Positions 49,859-57,204 of a stretch of DNA of 64,000 bases are shown here, piece after piece. This stretch comes from Modestobacter caceresii. GTDB taxonomy: Bacteria; Actinomycetota; Actinomycetes; Mycobacteriales; Geodermatophilaceae. Below the pieces are notes generated by a model that was not told the DNA's origin, made no database searches, and saw only the letters and a list, made by a program, of their open reading frames with translations. The translations under genes were made by a program, and so were the position numbers. Numbering within the stretch: the first letter of the stretch is position 1; each line of letters opens with the position of its first letter. Location: assembly GCF_000761485.1 (NCBI RefSeq), contig NZ_JPMX01000075.1:99052-163051 (forward strand). The letters run 5' to 3'.

Positions 49859-51070
49859 GTGATCCGGTCAGGCGCGCTGCGCGAGGACGCCCGAGCGATG
49901 CAGGACGAACTGGTCCAGTTGCGGCACGCGCTGCACCGACGGCCCGAGGTGGGGCTGCAGCTGCCCTGGACCCAGGAGACCGTGCTCACCGCCCTCGACG
50001 ACCTGGGCCTGGAGATCAGCACGGGCACCGAGCTCACCTCGGTGACGGCGGTGCTGCGCGGCGGCCGGCCCGGCCCGGCGGTGCTGCTGCGCGGTGACAT
50101 GGACGCCCTCCCCGTGCAGGAGCAGACCGGGGTGGAGTTCACCAGCCAGGTCGACGGCACGATGCACGCCTGCGGCCACGACCTGCACACCGCGATGCTG
50201 GTCGGCGCCGCACGGCTGCTGAGCGCGCACCGGGAGTCCCTCGCCGGCGACGTCGTCCTGATGTTCCAGCCGGGCGAGGAGGGCTGGGACGGCGCCGGGT
50301 ACATGCTCCGCGAGGGCGTGCTGGACGCCGCCGGCTCCCGGGTCACCTCCGCCTACGGGATGCACGTGATGTCGGCGATGAGCCCCCGCGGGGAGTTCAC
50401 CACCCGCCCGGGCACGCTGATGGCGGCCAGCGACGAGCTGCGGGTGACCGTGCGCGGCAGCGGCGGGCACGGCTCGGCCCCGCACCTGGCGCGCGACCCG
50501 ATCCCGGTGGCCGCGCAGCTGATCGGCGACCTGCAGACGATGGTCACCCGCCAGTTCGACGTCTTCGACCCGGTGGTGCTCACCGTCGGGCTGTTCTCCG
50601 CCGGCACGAAGCGCAACATCATCCCCGACGAGGCGACCTTCCAGGCGACCGTGCGCACCTTCTCGGCCGAGGCCCGGGAGCGGATGCGGATCGCCTCGGT
50701 GCGGCTGTGCGAGTCGGTCGCGGCCGGCTACGGGCTGGAGGCCGAGGCGCTGTACCTGGAGGAGTACCCGGTGACCGTCAACGACCCGGCGCACACGGCG
50801 TTCGCGGCCGGGGTCGCGCGAGAGGTCTTCGGCGAGGAACGGTACGCGCCGAAGCTGTTCCCGCAGTCGGGGTCCGAGGACTTCTCCCGGGTGCTGGCGG
50901 AGGTGCCCGGCTGCTACCTGTTCCTGGGCGCCGCCGTGGGCGAGGACCACGCCGACGCCCCGAACAACCACAGCCCGCGGGCGGAGTTCAGCGACGAGGT
51001 GCTCTCCGACGGCGCCCTGCTGCACGCCGAGCTGGCGGTGCGGGCCCTGGAGCGCGACGCGGCCGCCTGA
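49859..51070 (+). CDS. M20D amidohydrolase (hippurate/N-acyl-amino acid hydrolase type)
   Basis: This 403-residue zinc amidohydrolase has LLRGDMDALPVQEQTG, GTMHACGHDLHTAMLVGAAR, MFQPGEEGWDGAG and the dimerisation domain with GSGGHGSAPHLARDP. A C-terminal GSEDFSRVL provides the last ligand region. It releases amino acids from N-acyl or aminobenzoyl conjugates. The GTG at 49859 with GAGGAGGG upstream is preferred over an ATG 69 bp earlier. It diverges from the two-module Lrp regulator, its likely controller. Confidence 0.92.
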   Translation: MIRSGALREDARAMQDELVQLRHALHRRPEVGLQLPWTQETVLTALDDLGLEISTGTELTSVTAVLRGGRPGPAVLLRGDMDALPVQEQTGVEFTSQVDGTMHACGHDLHTAMLVGAARLLSAHRESLAGDVVLMFQPGEEGWDGAGYMLREGVLDAAGSRVTSAYGMHVMSAMSPRGEFTTRPGTLMAASDELRVTVRGSGGHGSAPHLARDPIPVAAQLIGDLQTMVTRQFDVFDPVVLTVGLFSAGTKRNIIPDEATFQATVRTFSAEARERMRIASVRLCESVAAGYGLEAEALYLEEYPVTVNDPAHTAFAAGVAREVFGEERYAPKLFPQSGSEDFSRVLAEVPGCYLFLGAAVGEDHADAPNNHSPRAEFSDEVLSDGALLHAELAVRALERDAAA

Positions 51071-51083
51071 CCGGCCGCAGACG

Positions 51084-51127
51084 GACGTACGCCCCGCCCG
51101 GGTCGACCCCGGGGCGGGGCGTACGTC
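51084..51127. terminator. Long hairpin between convergent genes
   Basis: Arms 51084-51099 and 51112-51127 are perfectly complementary over 16 bp and enclose GGG-TCGA-CCC, which extends the stem. It lies between the stops at 51070 and 51161 and should act on both strands. Confidence 0.72.
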
Positions 51128-51160
51128 GCGGTCGGCCGGCGCTCCTCCGGCCGGCCGCTG

Positions 51161-52183
51161 CTACTCGGCGGCCTCGGCGAACGAGGCGTCGATGTAGTCG
51201 CTCTCCGGCAGCGCCTCCTCGTACTCCAGTGCGCCACCCTCCATCCAGATCCGCTCCATGGCGGTGAGCTGGTCGGGCAGCGGGGCCAGGTCGGGCAGCC
51301 AGGTGTAGAGCGGCACGGCAGCGACCTCCTCGGCGGTCTGCCCGGTCGCCTCCCCGATGATCCCGAGGTTCTCCTCGGAGTACCGGTCCTCACCCTGGAG
51401 GTCCTTGGCGGCGCGGGTGAGCGCGTCGAAGAACGGCTGGGCCAGGTCCGAGTCGGCGAACTCCTCGCCGTAGATCACGCCGGTGCCCGAGGTGCCCGAC
51501 GGCGGCACCCACAGCGACGTGCCGGTGCCGTCCTCGATGGCCATCGTGGAGAACGGGGCACTGATCAGCCCGGCCGCGATGCTGCCGTTGGTCACGGCGG
51601 TCGGCATGTCGGGGTTGCCGAGGTTGACCAGGTTGACGTCCCCGAGCGACAGCCCCTCCTCCTCCAGTGCGAGCGCCAGCAGGTAGGCACCGGTGCCGCC
51701 CGCACCGCCGGCCGCGCCGATCTCCCGACCGGCCAGGTCGCCGGCGTCGGTGACCTCGCCGGACTCGACGAGCGAGGTGGCGGCGACGAGGTCGGTGGGC
51801 GACTCCGCACTGCCGTCCGAGACGCCCATCGAGCCCACGACCTTGACGTTCAGCCCGCTCTGGATGGCGGAGAACATGCCCGCGGAGAAGCCGGCGGCGA
51901 CGACGTCGAGCTGGCCGGCCGACGCCAGCGGCACGGCGTCCTGACCCGACTTCACCGTCTGCAGGTTGATGTCGATGCCCTCGTCGGCGAAGTAGCCCTT
52001 GGCGTCGGCGACGTACAGCGGAGCGAAGATCGGCAGCTGCACGTACCCGACGTCGACCGTCTGCAGCTCACCACCCTCGCCGCCGGCCGCGGCATCGGTG
52101 TCGGTGTCGGCCTCCCCCGACGAGCAGGCGGTCAGCGCGATCCCGACGGTCGCGGTGAGCGCGAGCAGCTTGGTGTTCCTCAT
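51161..52183 (-). CDS. ABC transporter substrate-binding lipoprotein (NMT1/SsuA-like)
   Basis: This 340-residue lipoprotein has the lipobox LTACSSG, an acidic linker and an NMT1/SsuA-type domain with VDVGYVQLPIFAPLYVADAK, GYFADEGIDINLQTVKSGQD and AAGFSAGMFSAIQSG. The family binds sulfonates, nitrate, pyrimidines or other small organic ions, and the ligand here is not identifiable. The ATG at 52183 overlaps the permease stop (ATGA). It is the last gene of the LysR-linked operon. Confidence 0.9.
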   Translation of the reverse strand: MRNTKLLALTATVGIALTACSSGEADTDTDAAAGGEGGELQTVDVGYVQLPIFAPLYVADAKGYFADEGIDINLQTVKSGQDAVPLASAGQLDVVAAGFSAGMFSAIQSGLNVKVVGSMGVSDGSAESPTDLVAATSLVESGEVTDAGDLAGREIGAAGGAGGTGAYLLALALEEEGLSLGDVNLVNLGNPDMPTAVTNGSIAAGLISAPFSTMAIEDGTGTSLWVPPSGTSGTGVIYGEEFADSDLAQPFFDALTRAAKDLQGEDRYSEENLGIIGEATGQTAEEVAAVPLYTWLPDLAPLPDQLTAMERIWMEGGALEYEEALPESDYIDASFAEAAE

Positions 52184-53076
52184 GGCTTCGTTGCCTTTCT
52201 CTTGGACCCGCCAGCGTGCTTCCAGGGGAGCAGCGCCTTCTCGAGCAGGATGATCAGACCGGTGGCGATCGCACCGAGGAGGGAGACGGCGATGAGGCCG
52301 ACGAACATCTTCTCCGGCTGGAAGAGCTGCCAGGAGTTCCAGATCAGGTAGCCCAGGCCGTCGTTGGACGCGACGAACTCGACGGCGGTGATGACGATGA
52401 CCGCCATGCCCGCCGAGACGCGCAGGCCGGTCATGATGCTGGGCAGCGCACCGGGCAGCAGGACGTACCGGAACAACTTCCAGCCGCTGGCCCGGTAGGC
52501 ACGGGCGGCCTCGATGATCCGCGCGTCGATCTGGACGATGCCGGCGAGGGTGTTGATCTGGACGACGAAGAACACCGAGATCGCGACCGACAGGACCTTC
52601 GGCGTCTCGGTGAGCCCGAAGATCAGCAGCAGCAGCGGCAGGATGGCGATCTTGGGCAACGCGTAGAGCGCGGTGAACGTCGGGCCGAGGGCGGCGCGCA
52701 GCGGGCGCCAGACGCCCATCAGCAGGCCGGCGAGGACACCGAACACCGAGCCCAGCACCAACCCGGTGACCAGCCGGCCGACCGTGGCGACGGTGTGCGT
52801 CCACAGCTCACCGCTGAGCAGCATCTCCCAGCCGCGCTGGGCGATCTGGGTCGGCGGCGTGAACAGCCGCGCGTCCAGGACGCCGGTGCGGGCGGCGACC
52901 TCCCAGAGCAGCAGCAGGGCGATCGGCGTGAGCACCGCCAGCAACAGGTCGCGGGCCTTGAGCCGCCTTTCCCGGCGGAAGTCCCGCTGCATCGCCCGGT
53001 CGAGCTCGGCGGCTCCCGCGGCGTTCGGGTCGGCCACCGCGGAGGCGCCGACGGGACGGGGCGTGGTGGTGGTCAT
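52180..53076 (-). CDS. ABC transporter permease (SsuC/TauC type)
   Basis: This 298-residue permease has a charged cytoplasmic N-terminus (RDFRRERRLKARD), about six membrane helices and the coupling loop IDARIIEAARAYRASGWKLF. PLLLLIFGLTETPKVLSVAI is typical of the nitrate/sulfonate/taurine group. The ATG at 53076 overlaps the ATPase stop, and its own stop overlaps the binding-protein start, so the three are translationally coupled. Confidence 0.92.
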   Translation of the reverse strand: MTTTTPRPVGASAVADPNAAGAAELDRAMQRDFRRERRLKARDLLLAVLTPIALLLLWEVAARTGVLDARLFTPPTQIAQRGWEMLLSGELWTHTVATVGRLVTGLVLGSVFGVLAGLLMGVWRPLRAALGPTFTALYALPKIAILPLLLLIFGLTETPKVLSVAISVFFVVQINTLAGIVQIDARIIEAARAYRASGWKLFRYVLLPGALPSIMTGLRVSAGMAVIVITAVEFVASNDGLGYLIWNSWQLFQPEKMFVGLIAVSLLGAIATGLIILLEKALLPWKHAGGSKRKATKP

Positions 53077-53882
53077 GCGTACCTCACAGAGAGCTGGACC
53101 TCGTCGCGGAGCGACTCCCAGATGGACTGCCGGGCCTGGGCGAACTCCGAGGTGCCCTCGATGGCGACGTCCCGCGGCCGGCTGAACGGGACGTCGATGA
53201 CCTCCTTCACCCGCCCGGGGCGGGCCGACATCATCACGATCTGGTCGCCCAGCAGCAGGGCCTCCTCGATCGCGTGGGTGACGAGCACGACGGTCTTGCG
53301 CTCGGCCTCCCACAGCCGCACCAGCAGCTCCTGCATGAGCATCCGGGTCTGCGCGTCCAGCGCCCCGAGCGGCTCGTCCATCAACAGCGAGGGTGAGCCG
53401 GTGGCGAAGGCCCGGGCGATGGCGATGCGCTGCCGCATGCCGCCGGAGAGCTGGTGGGGGTAGGCCTGCTCGAAGCCGGTGAGGCCCACCTCGGCGATCC
53501 AGTGCCGGGCGTGCTCCTCGCGCTCCCTCTTGCCGACGTTGGCCATGTGCTCGCCGAAGGCCACGTTCTGCAGCACGTTGAGCCACGGGAACACACCGTG
53601 CTCCTGGAAGACGAAGGCCGACTTGGGCACCGCGCCGGCCTCGAGGTGGTCGGTCACCTCACCGGAGGTCGGCGTCTCCAGCCCCCCGAGGATCCGCAAC
53701 AGCGTGGACTTCCCGCAGCCGGACGGGCCGACGATGCAGGTGAAGGAGCCGGTACGGAACTCCAGGTTGATGTCGCTGAGCGCGTGGACGTTGCCGTGTC
53801 GGCCCACGAACGCCTTGGAGACGCCGCGGGTGGTGAACGCGGGGCGGCCGACGTCGGCCGACGTCGTCGTCGTCTGGGTCAT
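53073..53882 (-). CDS. ABC transporter ATPase (SsuB/TauB type)
   Basis: This 269-residue ATPase has Walker A GPSGCGKSTLLRILGG, signature LSGGMRQRIAIARAF, Walker B LLMDEPLGALD and the switch VTHAIEEALLL. It energises the NMT1/SsuA-type importer. The ATG at 53882 has a GAGGAG site. It lies 58 bp downstream of the epimerase gene and probably shares its transcript. Confidence 0.94.
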   Translation of the reverse strand: MTQTTTTSADVGRPAFTTRGVSKAFVGRHGNVHALSDINLEFRTGSFTCIVGPSGCGKSTLLRILGGLETPTSGEVTDHLEAGAVPKSAFVFQEHGVFPWLNVLQNVAFGEHMANVGKREREEHARHWIAEVGLTGFEQAYPHQLSGGMRQRIAIARAFATGSPSLLMDEPLGALDAQTRMLMQELLVRLWEAERKTVVLVTHAIEEALLLGDQIVMMSARPGRVKEVIDVPFSRPRDVAIEGTSEFAQARQSIWESLRDEVQLSVRYA

Positions 53883-53940
53883 GACTGCTCCTCTGTGCGG
53901 GTCTGGCGGGGTGATGGTGCCTGGCCCGTTCCGCCGCCCG

Positions 53941-54780
53941 TCATCGGCCGCCGTCCACGGGTGCGCTGGGCGGGGTGAACGTGGGCGGGGCGGGCGAGCT
54001 GAACACCCCGCCGATGGAGCTCCGGTTCCACTCCTCGTCCGCGCCGGGGGCGGCGAGGACGTCGGCGGCGTACGGTTCGGCGTCGTCCTGGGGCTGGAAG
54101 CCGATGGCCCGGCCCCCCGCCGGGGAGAGGTAGCCGCGGGTGTTGGCCGAGACCCCCCACACGATGCGGAACCCGGTGGTGCCCGGGGCGAGGGATGCGG
54201 CCAGCAGCCGGACGGCGTCGGCCGGCGAGAGCCAGGTGCTGAGCATCCGGGAGTCCCTGGGCCGGTCGGTGCGGGAGGCGATCCGCAGGCAGACCACGTC
54301 CAGGCCGTACCGGTCGGCATAGAGGCTGCCGAGCGCCTCGACCGCCGCCTTGGTCACCCCGTAGAAGGTGTTCGGGCGCACCGGGACGTCGTCAGGCACC
54401 ATCGCGCCGGCCGGTGGCACCGGCACGAAGCCCGCCGCGTGGATGGAGCTGGCGAGCACGGCCTTGCCGATGCCGAGCCGGCGGGCGGTCTCCAGCACCG
54501 CCTGGGTGCCGTCGACGTTGGCAGTGAGCAGGGCCGCCCAGTCGTACTCCAGTGGGATGCCGGCGAGGTGGACGACAGCGTCGCAGCCGGCCATCGCCGC
54601 GGCGAGCTGGTCCCGGTCGGTGACCTCGGCGCGCACCCAGGTGCACCCGGACAGTGGCTCCGCGGGCAGCCGCAGGTCGATGCAGACCAGCTCGTGCCCC
54701 AGCTCGAGCAGACCGGGGAGGACGTCGGTGGCCAGGCTGCCGGCGGCGCCGGTCACGGCGATCCGCAGCGGGGCGCTCAC
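53941..54780 (-). CDS. NAD-dependent epimerase/dehydratase-like (uronate dehydrogenase type)
   Basis: This 279-residue extended SDR has VTGAAGSLATDVLPGL at about residues 9-24, VVHLAGIPLEYDW, SSIHAAGFVP and the YGVTKAAVE Tyr/Lys pair. The size and pattern resemble uronate dehydrogenase, which oxidises hexuronic acids with NAD, but other sugar or polyol acids are possible. The GTG start overlaps the upstream FAD oxidoreductase stop (GTGA). The pairing suggests two consecutive oxidations in a catabolic route fed by the importer downstream. Confidence 0.85.
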   Translation of the reverse strand: MSAPLRIAVTGAAGSLATDVLPGLLELGHELVCIDLRLPAEPLSGCTWVRAEVTDRDQLAAAMAGCDAVVHLAGIPLEYDWAALLTANVDGTQAVLETARRLGIGKAVLASSIHAAGFVPVPPAGAMVPDDVPVRPNTFYGVTKAAVEALGSLYADRYGLDVVCLRIASRTDRPRDSRMLSTWLSPADAVRLLAASLAPGTTGFRIVWGVSANTRGYLSPAGGRAIGFQPQDDAEPYAADVLAAPGADEEWNRSSIGGVFSSPAPPTFTPPSAPVDGGR

Positions 54781-56015
54781 AGCAGCGCTCCCTGCTTGGT
54801 GAGGAGCTCCCGGACGGCGGCGGTGTCGTGCCGGTCCAGGTCGGCGTGCACGACGGCGGCGGCCCCGCAGGCCTGCCCGGTGGCGAACGAGGTGCCCATG
54901 ACCCGCAGCGAGGAGTATGCCCGCGGGTCGGAGCTGACCAGCCGCCCCCCCGCCCAGAGGTTGTCGGTGGTCGCCGAGCACAGCGCGCCGTAGGGGATGT
55001 CGTACCAGCCCTTGTCCTTGATCCCGCCGTAGACGGTGAGGCCCGGGGTGGCGTGGTCCTCCATCGGCCATCCGCACCGGGCGACGCCGTCCTCGGGGCG
55101 GCGTCGCCCGGAGGTCACGTCATCGGCGACGACGGTCTCCACACCGGCCAGCCGGCGGGACTCACGGATGCCGATCTGCGGGCCGGTGGCAGCCAGGTAG
55201 CTGTCCTGCCAGCCGGTCAGGCCCTGCTGGAAGGCGTGCAGGTACTGCCAGCTCAGCCGACGGGCGGTGGTCTCGGCGGCGGTGAGTTCGTGGACGTCGA
55301 GGACGTCGCGGTGCTGGTCGGCCAGCAGCAGCATGACCTCCCGGGACAGCGGCATCCGGACGGCGACGCCGCTCTCCCGTGCCAGCTGCGCCCCGCTCCG
55401 CTCCCGGTAGGCGAGCACCGCGGTGCTCAGCGCGCCCGCGGAGAGGTCGGCGTCCTCGGCCACACCGCCCACCCGCATCACCAGGGTGCTGGCCTGCCGC
55501 GCGGCGACGTCGGAGACCTGCACCCCGGCGCCGGCGGCGACCAGCAGCACGCCGTCGCCACTGCAGTCGACGAAGGAGCGGCCGGTGATCGTCTCGCGGC
55601 CACCGCGGTGGTCGATGGTCACGTCGGTGACCCGCCCGCCTGCCACCGACGCGGCGATGACCCGGCTGTGCAGCAGCAGCGTGACGCCGGCGCCGGTGAC
55701 CAGGTCGTCGTAGACGCTCTTGGTGGTCTCCAGGTCCAGCAGGACGACGGTGTTGCCCGTCGCCGGGAAGGTCTCGGTCTGGTAGAGGTCGCGGGCTTCC
55801 AGCCGGTCGAGCACCTGCTGGCCCACGCCGCCCACCACCTGGGTGCGGGTCTGGTCGAAGAAGCCGCAGTGCGTCAGCACCGAGCTGGCGGTGGCCGCGC
55901 CACCGAGGAAGCCGTACTGCTCGATCAGGCAGACCGTCGCGCCGGCATCGGCTGCACTGACGGCGGCGCCGATGCCGGCCGCTCCCCCGCCGACCACAAC
56001 CACGTCGAAGTCCAC
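54777..56015 (-). CDS. FAD-dependent oxidoreductase (FAD_oxidored family)
   Basis: This 412-residue flavoprotein has an N-terminal VVVVGGGAAGIGAAVSAADA nucleotide motif, then EQYGFLGGAATASSVLTHCG, a SFVDCSGDGVLLVAAGAGVQ segment and a C-terminal LRVMGTSFATGQACGAAAVV. It belongs to the PF12831-type family, several members of which are annotated as dehydrogenases of unknown substrate. I chose the GTG at 56015 because it begins the dinucleotide fold and has a GAGAGG site. It is the first gene of the operon divergent from LysR. Confidence 0.88.
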   Translation of the reverse strand: MDFDVVVVGGGAAGIGAAVSAADAGATVCLIEQYGFLGGAATASSVLTHCGFFDQTRTQVVGGVGQQVLDRLEARDLYQTETFPATGNTVVLLDLETTKSVYDDLVTGAGVTLLLHSRVIAASVAGGRVTDVTIDHRGGRETITGRSFVDCSGDGVLLVAAGAGVQVSDVAARQASTLVMRVGGVAEDADLSAGALSTAVLAYRERSGAQLARESGVAVRMPLSREVMLLLADQHRDVLDVHELTAAETTARRLSWQYLHAFQQGLTGWQDSYLAATGPQIGIRESRRLAGVETVVADDVTSGRRRPEDGVARCGWPMEDHATPGLTVYGGIKDKGWYDIPYGALCSATTDNLWAGGRLVSSDPRAYSSLRVMGTSFATGQACGAAAVVHADLDRHDTAAVRELLTKQGALL

Positions 56016-56183
56016 GTCTCGCCTCTCGTCTGGGTTGGTGCGCTCGGCGGCCGGCGCGCTCGGGCGCTGGCGCGCTCCTCGCTCCGGGTCCGCGCCGGCC
56101 CGCACTGTGGTGCGGCTCACTGCGCTGTGTCGATGTTGTCCTCGGCCGGGGTAGACCGCAAATGCCTGTTCCGCAGCCCTCCG

Positions 56184-56203
56184 ATGCCCATCGGGCATAG
56201 GCT
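56184..56203 (+). promoter_or_regulatory. LysR box and leaderless-type -10
   Basis: ATGCCC-ATC-GGGCAT (56184-56198) is a perfect dyad that includes the LysR T-N11-A pattern (T85, A97). It is followed at once by TAGGCT (56198-56203), a TANNNT -10 box 6 bp before the GTG at 56210. No ribosome site is seen, so the LysR mRNA is probably leaderless. Binding here would block or tune lysR transcription. Confidence 0.55.
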
Positions 56204-56209
56204 GTCCCC

Positions 56210-57103
56210 GTGGAGCTGCGGCATCTGACCTACTTCGCCCGTGTCGCCGAGGCCGGGTCGGTGAGCGGTGCCGCGGCGATGTTGCACATGACCCAGCCCT
56301 CGCTGAGCCGGCAGATCGCCGACCTGGAGCGGGAACTGGGGCACCGGCTGTTCGAGCGGACGGCCGACGGGATGGTGCTCACCGCGGCCGGCCGGGGCCT
56401 GCACGAGCACGTCGCGGTGGTGTTCGCCCAGCTCGAGCGGATCCCCGAGGTGGTGCGCACCTTCGGGGCCGGGCAGGAGATCGTCCGGCTCGGACTCCCG
56501 CCGGGCGTGCCGCACGAGTGGTTCCTGGCTGTCATCGCCGCGCTGGAGGCCTCCCTGCCGCACGTCGCGCTCTCCCTGGTCGAGGCCAGCAGCGACGAGC
56601 AGCAGAACCTGCTGCGCAACGGGCTGATCGACGTCGGCCTGCTGCACGTCCAGCCGCCGGACCTCGGCTGCGCCCCGGTCCTCACCCAGGAACTGGGCGT
56701 CGCCGTGCCGCCGGACTCCCCCCTGGGTGACCGCCCGTCCATCCGGTTCGCCGACCTCGACGGGCGCCGGGTGATGGCACACGCCTCCGGGGAGATCACC
56801 AGCGAGGAGGCCCGGCTCCGGTCGGCGTCGGCCGCCGCCGGCGTGCACACCCACTGGATGTTCCGGCGGTTCTCCGTGCACAGCGAACTGATCGCGGTCA
56901 GCTCGAAGGTCGAGGCGGCGCTGATGACCGAGGCGTCGGCCCGGCGCAACCTGTCGGGCTGGCGGTGGGTGCCGTTCATGGAGCGGGACGCCACCGGTCG
57001 CGACCTCGCCGTCGTCACCTGGGCCGCCTGGCGCCCGCCGGCCCGAGCCACCACCACCACGCTGGTCCAGGTGCTGGGCGCGACGCCCTGGTCGCCGGGC
57101 TGA
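56210..57103 (+). CDS. LysR family transcriptional regulator
   Basis: This 297-residue regulator has a classic N-terminal winged helix (ELRHLTYFARVAEAGSVSGA, then QPSLSRQIADLERELGHRLF) and a C-terminal periplasmic-binding-like effector domain. The start is a GTG at 56210. It faces the FAD-oxidoreductase operon and almost certainly controls it, using a metabolite of the imported compound as the effector. The typical T-N11-A dyad sits 12 bp before its own start. Confidence 0.93.
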   Translation: MELRHLTYFARVAEAGSVSGAAAMLHMTQPSLSRQIADLERELGHRLFERTADGMVLTAAGRGLHEHVAVVFAQLERIPEVVRTFGAGQEIVRLGLPPGVPHEWFLAVIAALEASLPHVALSLVEASSDEQQNLLRNGLIDVGLLHVQPPDLGCAPVLTQELGVAVPPDSPLGDRPSIRFADLDGRRVMAHASGEITSEEARLRSASAAAGVHTHWMFRRFSVHSELIAVSSKVEAALMTEASARRNLSGWRWVPFMERDATGRDLAVVTWAAWRPPARATTTTLVQVLGATPWSPG

Positions 57104-57146
57104 CTGCCCCGGCCCCGCCCTGACGGGCGAACCCTCTCGCCCCAGT

Positions 57147-57204
57147 TGTCACACCCCCGCCCGGGCTCCCCGATCCGGGGCCCCGGCGGAGGTAGAACGA
57201 CTCC
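57147..57204 (+). promoter_or_regulatory. Leader segment shared with the first giant gene
   Basis: TGTCACACCC at 57147-57156 and AGGTAGAACGACTCC just before the ATG at 57205 match the leader of the paralogue at 16982 in order and near-identity. GGAGG at 57188-57192 ends 12 nt before the ATG. The shared leader suggests the duplicated genes kept common control. Confidence 0.5.
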
